Notes: a model not told the origin generated them from the sequence alone. A DNA stretch of 64,000 nucleotides from Cytobacillus eiseniae (GCF_017874625.1 NZ_JAGIKZ010000018.1:1-64000); one strand, 5' to 3'. Shown: positions 9,158-18,160, counted from the first letter of the stretch. Numbers and translations: made by a program.

Positions 9158-9643
9158 GTGAAAACAATGGGTATTCATTTAGGGTATTTCATCGCCCTTT
9201 TTATCCTCTCTTTCATATCCTTTTTTTTACTATTTGGTGCTGGGTTTGTAGGGAAAATTAACACATTTATTCTATTTATCCCTTTTGTTTTTAGTGTGTT
9301 GTGGATCAGTAGTTACATATGGTATATTTTCAGAAAAAATCTAAATAAGTTACCGTTATTCCATCTGACAAAAAGATGGGAGATGATCAGCTTATTGTTT
9401 TCAGGTATTTTTACAGTGTATAGTTTATTTTTAACAACTTTGATTCTTACTCCGATAGATGCTGCTCCTTTATGGATGTTTCTTGGAACACCTGTCATAC
9501 TGCTTCTAATTTGGTTTTGGCTACTTTACACATACAAAAAGAATAAAAGTAAATATACTCAAAGAGTTTTTGGTTCGGTTCATTTTATCATTTCTTTAAT
9601 GTATACTTATCAAATTTGCAGTTTTTATATAAACAATACTTAA
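9158..9643 (+). CDS. Small polytopic membrane protein, unknown function
   Basis: 161 aa from GTG 9158 (MKTMGIHLGYF), which is spaced from AAGGAAGGTG; GTG 9149 lies inside that site. Five hydrophobic segments (about 7-30, 37-58, 80-101, 107-126, 144-160) separated by short basic loops indicate an integral membrane protein. I recognise no family motif. The gene is single, ends before a bidirectional terminator and faces yneN. Confidence 0.7.
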   Translation: MKTMGIHLGYFIALFILSFISFFLLFGAGFVGKINTFILFIPFVFSVLWISSYIWYIFRKNLNKLPLFHLTKRWEMISLLFSGIFTVYSLFLTTLILTPIDAAPLWMFLGTPVILLLIWFWLLYTYKKNKSKYTQRVFGSVHFIISLMYTYQICSFYINNT

Positions 9644-9754
9644 AAATATAATAGTAACTGTGCTTAAAATACTGGGTGCAAATTTGAATTTTAATATACG
9701 AAACTTCACACATTCATCGGTTTCTTCTATACGCTTTGACACAAATTTCAATTC

Positions 9755-9791
9755 AAAAAGCTTGAGGCTCATTTTATTCCTCAAGCTTTTT
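9755..9791. terminator. Bidirectional terminator
   Basis: AAAAAGCTTGAGG (9755-9767) pairs perfectly with CCTCAAGCTTTTT (9779-9791), with flanking A and T runs, between the convergent membrane-protein gene (+) and yneN (-). Confidence 0.85.
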
Positions 9792-9855
9792 AAATTACTG
9801 ATTCATTTGATTTTTTGTCGATTATGACAAGACTGATTACTTTGAGATTGATTAT

Positions 9856-10389
9856 CTATAATCCAGCATATTCCTTCATCATGTCAAAAGTCATTGCGCT
9901 TAAATGTTTATGGCGAATGATTCCTTCTTCATCAATAAAATAGGTAGTAGGAATTGTAAGGATTTTATAGATAGAGCTTACTTTATCCTGCTCATCAATT
10001 AGAATTGGAAAATTTACTCCCATATCTTTTGCAAAGCCTGCAACATCATTTTTCGGATCAATATTTACCGCAAGAATAACGACCTTATCTCCTAATTTTT
10101 CATGAAACTTTTGCATGTCAGGCATTTCCTTTTTACAAGGTGGACACCATGTAGCCCAGAAATTTAACATGACCTTTTGGCCGCTGTAATCAGATAGTTT
10201 CACTTTTTCTCCAGCCAAATTCATTAATTCAAAGTCGGGTGCCTTTAAACCAACTTCTAAGCCCGGGAGGTTGTTCACCTGAACAGATTGAGTTTGTTGG
10301 TCTTGTCTTTCTTCCTTTTCCATTGCTTGAACAATCATTACGGTCATCATTCCGAATAGAATGACAGCTGCTATAATCTTTTTTATCAT
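9856..10389 (-). CDS. yneN: TlpA/ResA-like thiol-disulfide oxidoreductase (YneN-like)
   Basis: 177 aa. N-terminal hydrophobic anchor (about residues 3-19), then a TlpA/ResA thioredoxin fold facing outward. Motifs visible are GLKAPDFELMNLAGEKVKLS, the redox centre WATWCPPCKKEM (CPPC) and the cis-proline region IPTTYFIDEEG. Such proteins reduce disulfides in extracytoplasmic proteins such as apocytochrome c or spore-coat substrates. It sits directly downstream of aconitase as in B. subtilis, which supports the yneN name. ATG 10389 is 9 bases past AAAGGTG; an in-frame GTG (10401) overlaps that site. Confidence 0.87.
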   Translation of the reverse strand: MIKKIIAAVILFGMMTVMIVQAMEKEERQDQQTQSVQVNNLPGLEVGLKAPDFELMNLAGEKVKLSDYSGQKVMLNFWATWCPPCKKEMPDMQKFHEKLGDKVVILAVNIDPKNDVAGFAKDMGVNFPILIDEQDKVSSIYKILTIPTTYFIDEEGIIRHKHLSAMTFDMMKEYAGL

Positions 10390-10504
10390 GCTGTTCAACA
10401 CCTTTATATATATCTATATAATCGTATTGTAACCTAGAGCCCTTGAAAAGATAAGGCGATTCGAGACAAAAAGCCATGGTTAAATGTGACAATTTAGTAA
10501 ACAA

Positions 10505-10541
10505 AAAAGTGTTTGACTCCCAATAGGAATCAAACACTTTT
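10505..10541 (-). terminator. Terminator of acnA
   Basis: AAAAGTGTTTGA (10505-10516) pairs with TCAAACACTTTT (10530-10541). On the minus strand a TTTG run follows. It lies 10 bases after the aconitase stop and before yneN. Confidence 0.85.
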
Positions 10542-10551
10542 CCGATAATAA

Positions 10552-13260
10552 TTAGTTTGCTAATTTTTCACGAAGGACCATTTGTAAAATACCACCATGA
10601 CGGTAATAGTCGATTTCTACTTCTGAATCGAAACGTACGAGTACTTCAAATTCCTTCTTGTTTCCAGCTTCATCTGTAGCTGTCACTTTTACAAAATCAC
10701 GTGGTCTTACATGTTCATCGATTTGTACATCGATTGTTTCTTTACCAGTTAAGCCAAGTACTTCGGCATTTTCCCCATCCTTGAATTGAAGTGGAAGAAC
10801 GCCCATTAATACTAGGTTTGAGCGGTGAATACGCTCATAGCTCTCAGCAATAACCGTTTTAATGCCTAATAAGTTTGTCCCTTTTGCTGCCCAGTCACGA
10901 GAAGAGCCCATTCCATAATCATTACCAGCAAGAACAACAAGACCAGTTCCATCTTCTTTGTACTTCATGCATGCATCATAGATTGAAGTCACTTCACCAG
11001 TTGGCCAGTAAGTTGTGAATCCACCCTCTGTGCCCGGTGCAATTTGGTTACGGATTCGAATGTTAGCGAATGTTCCGCGCATCATCACTTCATGGTTTCC
11101 ACGGCGTGAACCATAAGAGTTGAAGTCACGTACTTCTACTCCATTTTCACGTAGGTACTTTCCAGCTGGCGTATCTTTTCCAATTGCTCCTGCAGGAGAA
11201 ATATGGTCAGTTGTAACAGAATCACCAAATTTACCAACGACACGTAAACCATTTAATGGTTTTACTTCATCTGGATCAGGCGTTAAGCCTTCAAAGAATG
11301 GTGGGTTCTGGATATATGTTGATGTTTCATCAAAAGAGTATAGTGGTTCATTGCTTGTTTGGATTTTATTCCAAAGCGCATTATCGCCAAATACATTTTC
11401 ATACTCTGTACGGAATAAGTCTGGTGTAACTGTACGTTTAACAACTTCATTGATTTCAGCTGTTGTTGGCCAGATATCTTTGAAGAACACATCCTTGCCA
11501 TCCTTATCCTTACCAATTGCTTCATTTTGAAGGTCAATATCAACTGTTCCAGCAAGTGCATAAGCAACGACTAACGGCGGTGAAGCTAAATAGTTCGCTT
11601 TTACAAGTGGATGGATACGTCCTTCAAAGTTACGGTTACCAGAAAGAACAGATGTAACAAGTAGATCAGATTCTGCTACTGCTTTTTCGATCTCTTCTTT
11701 TAATGGACCTGAGTTACCAATACATGTAGTACATCCATAACCAACAAGGTTAAAGCCTAGCTGATCAAGATATGGAAGCAGCCCTGAATCACGAAGGTAT
11801 CCTGTTACTACCTTTGAACCTGGTGCTAAAGATGTCTTCACAAATTTAGGAACTTCCATGCCAAGTTCAACCGCTTTTTTTGCAACTAAGCCAGCACCAA
11901 CTAGAACATATGGATTAGAAGTGTTTGTACAGCTTGTAATTGCAGCAATCGCAACGGCACCAGTTTTCATTTGAGTAGAATCGCCAGTATTGAAGTTTAC
12001 CGTTACTTCCTTGTCGATTTCTTTCTCATCTAAACCAAAGCCTTGGTTTCCTTGAGGAGCCGTAAGTGCTTTATTGAATTCTTGCTGCATTGCTGATAAT
12101 GGAATTAAATCTTGTGGACGCTTTGGACCAGATAGATTTGCTTCAATTTCAGAAAGATCGATTTCAACGATGTTTGTGTAAACAGGCTCTAATGATGGAT
12201 CAAAGAATAAACCATTTTCTTTGCTGTATGTTTCAACTACTTTGATTTGTTCTTCTGTACGTCCAGTTAAACGCATATACTCAAGAGATTCAGCGTCTAC
12301 AGGGAAGAATCCACAAGTTGCTCCATATTCAGGTGCCATATTAGCAATGGTTGCACGATCAGCAAGTGGCAATGCAGGCACACCTGGACCATAAAACTCA
12401 ACAAATTTGCCAACAACGCCATGAGCACGAAGAACTTGAGTTACTTTCAATGCAAGGTCAGTAGCAGTTGCTCCATCTGGAAGCGCACCTGTTAACTTAA
12501 CACCGACTACTTCTGGAACAGGGAAGTATGAAGGCTGGCCAAGCATTCCTGCTTCTGCTTCAATTCCACCTACACCCCATCCTAGTACACCAATTCCATT
12601 GATCATTGTTGTATGAGAATCTGTTCCCACTAATGTATCAGGGAATGCTTCAAATTCACCGTCTTCGTTTTCAAGCGCATGCACAACATTTGCTAGGAAT
12701 TCTAAGTTTACTTGGTGAACGATCCCAGTTGCTGGTGGAACAGCACGATAGTTATCAAATGCCTTTTGCGCCCAGCTTAGGAATTGGTAACGCTCTGCAT
12801 TTCTTTCAAATTCTAATTCCATATTTAATTCTAATGCTTCTGCCGTACCGAATTTATCGACTTGTACAGAGTGGTCAATGACTAGGTCAACAGGCTTAAG
12901 TGGGTTGATTTTATCTGGATCTCCGCCCATATCAGCCATTGCTTTACGAAGGGATGCAAGGTCAACAACAGCCGGAACCCCAGTAAAGTCTTGAAGAATA
13001 ACACGTGAAGGTTTGAATGGAACGTCAACCTCTCTTACTTCATCAGTTCCCCATTTTGCTAAGTTTTCAACATGTTCCTTCGTAATGACACGTCCATCAT
13101 ATTGTCGAAGAACAGACTCTAATAATACTTTAATAGAATAAGGTAGTTTTGAGACGTTACCAACACCAGCTTCTTCAAGTGCAGCTAGATGATAATAGTG
13201 ATAACGCTTTCCGTCTAATTCAAATGACTTACGGGCTTTAAATACATCATTTTTCGCCAT
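10552..13260 (-). CDS. acnA: Aconitate hydratase
   Basis: 902 aa, the full AcnA/IRP1 length (citB in B. subtilis). It isomerises citrate to isocitrate in the TCA cycle and, as the apo form, is known in Bacillus to bind RNA. The three [4Fe-4S] cysteines are seen as SCTNTSNP near residue 445 and [12 protein letters not shown] near 511-514. The swivelling-domain signature [17 protein letters not shown] and [12 protein letters not shown] are present near the C-terminus. ATG 13260 follows AAAGGGGG. CcpC-type boxes lie in the upstream region (13384-13422), and a terminator follows the gene. Confidence 0.97.
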   Translation of the reverse strand: MAKNDVFKARKSFELDGKRYHYYHLAALEEAGVGNVSKLPYSIKVLLESVLRQYDGRVITKEHVENLAKWGTDEVREVDVPFKPSRVILQDFTGVPAVVDLASLRKAMADMGGDPDKINPLKPVDLVIDHSVQVDKFGTAEALELNMELEFERNAERYQFLSWAQKAFDNYRAVPPATGIVHQVNLEFLANVVHALENEDGEFEAFPDTLVGTDSHTTMINGIGVLGWGVGGIEAEAGMLGQPSYFPVPEVVGVKLTGALPDGATATDLALKVTQVLRAHGVVGKFVEFYGPGVPALPLADRATIANMAPEYGATCGFFPVDAESLEYMRLTGRTEEQIKVVETYSKENGLFFDPSLEPVYTNIVEIDLSEIEANLSGPKRPQDLIPLSAMQQEFNKALTAPQGNQGFGLDEKEIDKEVTVNFNTGDSTQMKTGAVAIAAITSCTNTSNPYVLVGAGLVAKKAVELGMEVPKFVKTSLAPGSKVVTGYLRDSGLLPYLDQLGFNLVGYGCTTCIGNSGPLKEEIEKAVAESDLLVTSVLSGNRNFEGRIHPLVKANYLASPPLVVAYALAGTVDIDLQNEAIGKDKDGKDVFFKDIWPTTAEINEVVKRTVTPDLFRTEYENVFGDNALWNKIQTSNEPLYSFDETSTYIQNPPFFEGLTPDPDEVKPLNGLRVVGKFGDSVTTDHISPAGAIGKDTPAGKYLRENGVEVRDFNSYGSRRGNHEVMMRGTFANIRIRNQIAPGTEGGFTTYWPTGEVTSIYDACMKYKEDGTGLVVLAGNDYGMGSSRDWAAKGTNLLGIKTVIAESYERIHRSNLVLMGVLPLQFKDGENAEVLGLTGKETIDVQIDEHVRPRDFVKVTATDEAGNKKEFEVLVRFDSEVEIDYYRHGGILQMVLREKLAN

Positions 13261-13383
13261 GGGTATATCCCCCTTTTACAGAATTTACAGGATCAATAAT
13301 AGTAATTGTCGAAAAGTTGGAATTTTCATCTATCCTAACTTTTCTCACAATTCTTATCTTAATACAATGAATGACATAAGTAA

Positions 13384-13422
13384 ATAACAAGAAAGTTATT
13401 GGCTTCAATAAGATTTACTTAT
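13384..13422. promoter_or_regulatory. CcpC-type operator pair upstream of acnA
   Basis: ATAA-N7-TTAT occurs exactly at 13408-13422 (spacer GATTTAC), and a related dyad ATAAC-N6-GTTAT at 13384-13399. In B. subtilis, CcpC represses citB through an ATAA-N7-TTAT dyad plus a nearby half-dyad. Both lie 120-160 bases upstream of the acnA start. Apart from these, the 13261-13573 gap shows only AT-rich promoter-like sequence. Confidence 0.6.
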
Positions 13423-13573
13423 GTTAAATTCACTTTCTTCCCGATTTTTAGGAAAAAAGCGAAAAGCAATGGAGATAGCAATTTATATTCACATTGATTT
13501 ACTTCATTTATATTATCTTACGAAAGTATTTCTGCGTGCAAATGATGGGACTGATTAATCGCTGCATAATTTT

Positions 13574-13600
13574 CCATGTATAAGACAAACTTATACATGG
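13574..13600 (+). promoter_or_regulatory. Perfect hairpin in the sspO leader
   Basis: CCATGTATAAG (13574-13584) pairs perfectly with CTTATACATGG (13590-13600) around loop ACAAA. The final GG begins the GGAGGTG ribosome-binding site of sspO, so the hairpin would abut and partly cover it. TGATTA (13552-13557), 17 bases, CATGTA (13575-13580) upstream only loosely resembles a SigG promoter. Confidence 0.7.
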
Positions 13601-13611
13601 AGGTGAAAGAT

Positions 13612-13764
13612 TTGGCGAAAAAAAGAAAAGCAAAGCACGTGTCCCAAGGGATGAATGATGCCAATGGCCAAGGAATGGGTGCAGGGTATAACGAAGAATT
13701 TGCGAATGAACCACTGACAGAGGCACAAAAACAAAACAATAAAAAAAGGAAAAAAAATCAATAG
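13612..13764 (+). CDS. sspO: Small acid-soluble spore protein O
   Basis: 50 aa. [20 protein letters not shown] and [16 protein letters not shown] match SspO (formerly CotK), a minor spore-core protein made in the forespore. The start is TTG 13612, seven bases after GGAGGTG; longer in-frame readings start inside the upstream hairpin. In B. subtilis sspO and sspP form an operon upstream of and divergent from citB. Here a minus-strand gene lies between sspO and sspP, so the operon is split. Confidence 0.92.
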   Translation: MAKKRKAKHVSQGMNDANGQGMGAGYNEEFANEPLTEAQKQNNKKRKKNQ

Positions 13765-13770
13765 CAAATG

Positions 13771-13808
13771 AAAGAATACCCAGCAAGTACGAGCTGGGCA
13801 TTCTTTTT
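13771..13808. terminator. Bidirectional terminator
   Basis: AAAGAATACCCAGC (13771-13784) pairs with GCTGGGCATTCTTT (13793-13806) with one mismatch, followed by a T-run. It ends sspO and the convergent small helical gene. Confidence 0.8.
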
Positions 13809-13819
13809 ATACTCATAAA

Positions 13820-14080
13820 TTATTGGAATTCATTTACTTCACGAACCATTGTGCCTAAATCCTGTTGGAATTTCTCTAATTGTGCACGCTGTGTTTCTGA
13901 GGCAACTTCAAGCGCATTTTCAATTTGCTCATATGCCTCATTCACTTCCTGCTTTAAATGCTTGAGCTGATGGCCATAGTTGGCAGAATCTCTTACAATT
14001 TCATAATATAGTTCCTCAGCATCTTCCATGCCCTGTTGTGCAGCTTGAAATGCTTGTTGTTTATTTTTATGATATGGCAT
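13820..14080 (-). CDS. Small helical protein of unknown function between sspO and sspP
   Basis: 86 aa from ATG 14080, eight bases after AAGGAGTG; a longer reading to 14110 lacks a ribosome-binding site. It is strongly helical and coiled-coil-like (QQAFQAAQQGMEDAEELYYE, VNEAYEQIENALEVASETQR), with no cysteine, no signal and no membrane segment. I do not recognise the family. Its position between two spore-protein genes, on the opposite strand, hints at a link to sporulation, but nothing in the protein proves this. Confidence 0.72.
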   Translation of the reverse strand: MPYHKNKQQAFQAAQQGMEDAEELYYEIVRDSANYGHQLKHLKQEVNEAYEQIENALEVASETQRAQLEKFQQDLGTMVREVNEFQ

Positions 14081-14191
14081 AACCTTTTCACTCCTTCTTA
14101 TTTTGTACAATTAAATTGTGCAGACCTTCAATAAAATATTCCGTATAAATTCCCATTACTCTCCCATCCTATTGGTAGGAGGGATGAATAA

Positions 14192-14335
14192 ATGAATAAG
14201 AATGATGGCAAAGATATGCGAAAAAATGCACCTAAAGGGGTTAATTCTGGGCAACCCGAACCCCTTAGCGGATCAAAGAAAGTGAAAAATCGCAACCATA
14301 CAAGACAAAAGCATAATTCAAACCATGATATGTAA
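14192..14335 (+). CDS. sspP: Small acid-soluble spore protein P
   Basis: 47 aa. The C-terminal two thirds [20 protein letters not shown], then KHNSNHDM, are nearly the B. subtilis SspP (CotL) sequence. ATG 14192 follows AGGAGGG. An earlier ATG (14184) is out of frame and stops at once. It is expected in the forespore. A hairpin follows directly (14342-14372), shared with convergent selA. Confidence 0.92.
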   Translation: MNKNDGKDMRKNAPKGVNSGQPEPLSGSKKVKNRNHTRQKHNSNHDM

Positions 14336-14341
14336 CGAAAA

Positions 14342-14372
14342 GACAGCTGTGGCTAAAACTGCCGCAGCTGTC
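14342..14372. terminator. Terminator between sspP and selA
   Basis: GACAGCTGTGGC (14342-14353) pairs with GCCGCAGCTGTC (14361-14372) with one mismatch. On the minus strand TTTTCGTT follows, so it best serves selA. Confidence 0.75.
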
Positions 14373-14375
14373 ACT

Positions 14376-15779
14376 TTAAAATCCAGAAAGTGCATGTAGA
14401 ATTTGCTCTTCTTCCTTAGGTGTGACTGTCCTTAAGTCAATTAAAACCTCATCCTTTTGAATACGAACAATAATTCCTGGAGAAAACCCTAGTCTTAATT
14501 TTTTTTCAAGCTGGTCAGCTTGAAGGTGTTTATGTTTAATTGCAGCTACATAGGTTGGAATCTCTACATCAGGCATTGTTCCCCCACCTACTTGGCCAAT
14601 ACTCTCTTTTAAAACAGCAATATAATCGTGGGTGATATTTTCAAGCTTATGTACAAATGCGCTTGTCCTCTCTCTTAATTCTTCCTTTGTTAGGAGTAAA
14701 TCTCTAATAACTGGAATAGCAAAAAACCCATTCTCTCCTTTTGCATAATCGAGTAATGTCCCTTCTAAAGCGGCTAATGTCATCTTATCGACACGGAGAA
14801 CGCGTGCAAGCTGATGTTTTTTTAATTGATCAATCAGCGGCTTTTTCCCAGCAATAATCCCAGCTTGAGGACCACCCAATAATTTATCTCCACTAAATGA
14901 AACTAAATCAGCACCCATTTTGAGCACCTCTTTAACAATAGGCTCATCTCCTAGTCCATGTCGGTCAAATGGATAGAGGGCGCCACTTCCTAAATCTTCG
15001 TAAAATATCACATTCTTTTCTTTTGCAAGAATAGCTAACTCTTTTGTTTCGACTGTTTTCGTAAATCCAATGACTTTGAAATTACTCGTATGTACTTTTA
15101 ATACCATTGCGGTATCTTCTGCTATCGCATGTTCATAATCAGAAAGATGTGTTTTATTCGTTGTTCCAACCTCTACTAGCTTCGCACCACTTTCTTCCAT
15201 AATGGAAGAAATTCTAAATGACCCGCCAATCTCCACAAGCTGTCCCCTAGAAACAATGACTTCTCGATTAGTAGCTAACGCCTTTAAAATGAGGTAAACA
15301 GCTGCCGCATTATTATTAACAACCATAGTAGCCTCTGCACCAGTTAATTCTTTAACTAAAGCTTCAACATGACTATGTCTAGAACCACGTTTTCCTTCCT
15401 CAAGCTTATATTCTAAATTTGAATAGTTGAGTGCTGTTTCAACGACATGCTTGATCGCATTTTCACTTAAGCGTGCACGTCCAAGATTTGTATGGAGGAT
15501 GGTTCCGGTCGCATTTATCACTTGTTTTATCGTATAGCTGTATTTTTTTTTCGTATCTTTTTCTAATGCTTGAAATACCCAATCATTAAACTCCTTGCTT
15601 CCAGGCGTTGGTCCTTGCCAAATTTCATTTAATAATTCTGTCCGAATGTCTTCAAGCAGTTGTTTTAATTGACTTGTTAGATGAATAGAATCAATCCCAT
15701 TTTCCTGCATCAATAAGGTGAATTGCTTATCCTTTTGAAGTTCATGAACGGGAGGTAGATTTCTAAGCAGTTTCTTCAT
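14376..15779 (-). CDS. selA: L-seryl-tRNA(Sec) selenium transferase
   Basis: 467 aa PLP enzyme that converts seryl-tRNA(Sec) to selenocysteyl-tRNA(Sec) using selenophosphate from SelD. The PLP-lysine motif SGDKLLGGPQAG is near residue 297; NATGTILHTNLGRA, VVNNNAAAVYLIL and YEDLGSGALY are further SelA signatures. ATG 15779 follows GGAGGG; an upstream TTG reading (15803) runs through that site. selB and selC are not in the window and must lie elsewhere if selenoproteins are made. It lies beside a SelW-like gene and divergent from a selenocysteine-containing selD. Confidence 0.95.
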   Translation of the reverse strand: MKKLLRNLPPVHELQKDKQFTLLMQENGIDSIHLTSQLKQLLEDIRTELLNEIWQGPTPGSKEFNDWVFQALEKDTKKKYSYTIKQVINATGTILHTNLGRARLSENAIKHVVETALNYSNLEYKLEEGKRGSRHSHVEALVKELTGAEATMVVNNNAAAVYLILKALATNREVIVSRGQLVEIGGSFRISSIMEESGAKLVEVGTTNKTHLSDYEHAIAEDTAMVLKVHTSNFKVIGFTKTVETKELAILAKEKNVIFYEDLGSGALYPFDRHGLGDEPIVKEVLKMGADLVSFSGDKLLGGPQAGIIAGKKPLIDQLKKHQLARVLRVDKMTLAALEGTLLDYAKGENGFFAIPVIRDLLLTKEELRERTSAFVHKLENITHDYIAVLKESIGQVGGGTMPDVEIPTYVAAIKHKHLQADQLEKKLRLGFSPGIIVRIQKDEVLIDLRTVTPKEEEQILHALSGF

Positions 15780-15897
15780 ATATATCCCTCCAATCCTTCC
15801 CAATTATATTATATACTATTTGAAAATGTTTGCTTTATGAAGATAGACCATAAATTAGTTTACATAATTATATTATTGTAACTATATTTTCCGAATT

Positions 15898-15928
15898 AAA
15901 AAACCTCCTCCAAAAGCAGAGAAGGTTT
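15898..15928 (-). terminator. Terminator after the SelW-like gene
   Basis: On the minus strand AAACCTTCTC pairs with GAGGAGGTTT (one G-U) and TTTTTT follows. It lies between the SelW-like gene and selA, so selA is probably transcribed separately. Confidence 0.75.
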
Positions 15929-15939
15929 CTACAAAATGA

Positions 15940-16173
15940 TTATAGCATTTTTTCAATTATGTCCTTTGCCTTTGGAAATAAGCCGATTTCTCCCTTGGAA
16001 TAAACCTTTTCTCCATTCACAATCACTTCGAATTCCCCACCAGACCCAGGAATTAATTCCATTTTTGTAATGTTTGAACGAAAATGTGTGAAAAGCTCTT
16101 CCGCAAAACTGGCTGCCTTTGGCGCATAATTACATTGCATACAAAATTCGATTTTTACTTCGTAGGTTTTCAT
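15940..16173 (-). CDS. SelT/SelW/SelH (Rdx)-family protein, cysteine form
   Basis: 77 aa from ATG 16173, nine bases after GGAGG. Thioredoxin-like Rdx fold with redox motif FCMQCNYAPKA near residues 10-13, in the place of the CxxU of selenoprotein W. Both codons are TGT, so this is a Cys homolog, not a selenoprotein. The C-terminal GGEFEVIVNGEKVYS and GLFPKAKDI are typical. Rdx proteins are proposed to act in thiol redox control; no specific partner is known. Its place between selA and selD ties it to the selenium island. Confidence 0.87.
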   Translation of the reverse strand: MKTYEVKIEFCMQCNYAPKAASFAEELFTHFRSNITKMELIPGSGGEFEVIVNGEKVYSKGEIGLFPKAKDIIEKML

Positions 16174-16304
16174 TAGTAGGAACCTCCAAGAAAAATTCAT
16201 TAGTAAATATCTATCATACACTTCCATTATTTCATAAAGGAATCATTTCAATCAAGTGATTTTCATTCTTAATAGAGGTATACTGATGAATGGAGGTGTT
16301 ACTC

Positions 16305-17357
16305 GTGAGTGATCAAGAAATAATCCGCTTAACTTCTTTATCAACAAAAGCTGGCTGAGGCTGCAAAATTGGTCCTGAGGACTTGTCGCAAGTTTTGCGA
16401 CTGTTGCCAAAGCAAGATCCAGTTCCAGAATTGCTTGTTGGCCATGAAACGAGCGATGATGCTGGTGTATATCAATTAACAGATTCAATTGCATTAATAC
16501 AAACAATCGATTACTTTACCCCGATCGTCGATGATCCATATATGTTTGGTCAAATTGCTGCTGCTAACGCTCTTAGTGATGTGTATGCAATGGGTGGACA
16601 GCCGAAAACAGTGTTAAATATTGTTGGCTATCCTGTAAAAAAACTAGGACCTGATATGTTAGGCGAAATACTTAGAGGTGCAGCAGATAAAGTCAAAGAA
16701 GCAGGCGCAATTACGGTAGGAGGCCATTCAGTTGATGATCAAGAGCCTAAATTTGGTCTTTCTGTCACCGGGATTGTTCATCCGAATCATGTTTGGAAAA
16801 ATGTTGGTGCCAAGCCAGGCGATGTGCTCGTCCTAACTAAGCCGATTGGTGTTGGAATAATGACAACAGGTATAAAGCGTGGGGTCGTTACTAAGCAACA
16901 AGAAGAAGAAGTGACTGAAACAATGGCCTTATTGAATAAATCTGCTGCTGAAATTTTATCTGCCTATTCTCCGCATGCGGTAACCGATGTCACTGGCTTT
17001 GGCTTACTTGGTCATGGCAGTGAAATGGCAGGAGGAAGTCATGTTAGTTTTATGATTGATTATGAACGCATACCGATGCTAGATGGTACATATATATTAG
17101 CGCAAAAGGATGTTATCCCAGGTGGATCAAAAGCAAATCATAAATGGCTAACAAATGAAGTATTCTATGGAAATCTCTCTACTAATGAACAACTTATTCT
17201 ATGTGATGCCATTACTTCTGGTGGATTACTCGTATCCATGGACGAAGAAGATGCCACTCAGTATGTCAAGCAGTTACATGAGGCTGGACTCTCATATGCT
17301 TCCATCATTGGACGAGTAGTTGAAAAACAAGAAAAACTCATCTATATCAATAATTGA
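16305..17357 (+). CDS. selD: Selenide, water dikinase SelD containing selenocysteine
   Basis: 350 aa; makes selenophosphate from selenide and ATP. The reading starts at GTG 16305 after GGAGGTG (MSDQEIIRLTSLSTKAG) and meets in-frame TGA at 16356-16358 (residue 18), then continues GCKIGPEDL. The catalytic position is therefore selenocysteine in AGUGCK, where many homologs have Cys. Downstream, TSDDAGVY, NALSDVYAMGG, GGHSVDDQEPKFGL and TDVTGFGLLGHGSEM complete a full SelD. Treating TGA as stop would leave only a fragment from about 16383. A bacterial SECIS-like hairpin follows the TGA. The nat gene follows closely and is probably co-transcribed. Confidence 0.95.
16356..16401 (+). promoter_or_regulatory. 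Selenocysteine TGA codon plus candidate bSECIS hairpin
   Basis: TGA at 16356-16358 is followed by GTCGCAA (16385-16391), loop GTT, TTGCGAC (16395-16401). This perfect 7-bp stem has G first in the apical loop, 34 nt after the TGA. The published bacterial SECIS pattern asks for a small stem-loop 16-37 nt downstream with G among the first loop bases, which fits. A shorter GTCC-TGA-GGAC hairpin (16372-16382) lies between. Confidence 0.8.
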
Positions 17358-17368
17358 AGGTGATCAAG

Positions 17369-18109
17369 GTGAATGTACAGGCATACTTAAAACGGATTTC
17401 AGTTACGAAGGAAGAGCCGTTAACATTAGCATATTTAGCAAAACTTCAAAATAACCATATGGAAAACATTCCGTTCGAAAATTTAGATGTCACACGTAAA
17501 GTTGAAATTAAATTAATCACCGAACGCTTTTTTGAAAAAGTCATGGGAAATGGGCGTGGTGGATTTTGCTATGAGCTTAACGGATTATTCCAACAGCTAT
17601 TATCAAAGCTAGGGTTTCATTCCCAACTCATCGCTTGTACCGTGAGAAAAACTGAAGGATGGGCAAAAGCTGATACTCACGCTGCAATCATTGTTCACTT
17701 AGACGAGCCTTATCTTGTTGATGTTGGCTTTGGTGACTCTGTAAGGCAGCCAGTTCCTTTAAATGGAGAGGAACGAACAGATGTTAGCGGAACCTATCGA
17801 GTGATGCAAACTGAACAAGAATCATTTGATTTACAACGCTTTGAGGAAAATCACTGGAAGACTCTCTATCGTTTCACAACCACTATGAAGTATATTGAGG
17901 ATTTTGCTGAAGGATGTTTATATAATCAAACATCACCAGATTCGACTTTTACCCACGGGGATATTGTCACCATTGCAACTCCAGATGGCCGGATCACCTT
18001 ATCTGGCTTAACCGTAACACAAACAAAAAATGGGCAAAAAGAAAAGTGGGAGCTTTCCGAGGAAGAAAAAAGTGCGTTTATTGAGAAGTATTTTCATATT
18101 CATATTTAA
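17369..18109 (+). CDS. nat: Arylamine N-acetyltransferase
   Basis: 246 aa, slightly short for the family (255-280). It transfers acetyl from acetyl-CoA to arylamines or hydrazines. The Cys-His-Asp triad is visible: RGGFCYELNGLF, ADTHAAIIV and LVDVGFGDSV. ENIPFENLDV is a further family signature. GTG 17369 follows AAGGTGA; a TTG at 17354 overlaps the selD stop. It is adjacent to selD, so the two may share a transcript, though no functional link is known. A terminator follows. Confidence 0.9.
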   Translation: MNVQAYLKRISVTKEEPLTLAYLAKLQNNHMENIPFENLDVTRKVEIKLITERFFEKVMGNGRGGFCYELNGLFQQLLSKLGFHSQLIACTVRKTEGWAKADTHAAIIVHLDEPYLVDVGFGDSVRQPVPLNGEERTDVSGTYRVMQTEQESFDLQRFEENHWKTLYRFTTTMKYIEDFAEGCLYNQTSPDSTFTHGDIVTIATPDGRITLSGLTVTQTKNGQKEKWELSEEEKSAFIEKYFHIHI

Positions 18110-18125
18110 ATAGTGCAGGAACTAG

Positions 18126-18160
18126 GTAAGCTTGAGGAATCTCTTCAAGCTTACTATTTA
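18126..18160 (+). terminator. Terminator of the selD-nat unit
   Basis: GTAAGCTTGA (18126-18135) pairs with TCAAGCTTAC (18145-18154), followed by TATTTATT. Confidence 0.75.

Noticed and set aside
11120-11530. 136-codon plus-strand frame opposite acnA
   Set aside because: Antisense shadow of the strongly biased aconitase gene, with no ribosome-binding site or family match.
15940-16173. SelW-like gene as a selenoprotein
   Set aside because: Both residues of its CxxC are TGT codons and there is no in-frame TGA.
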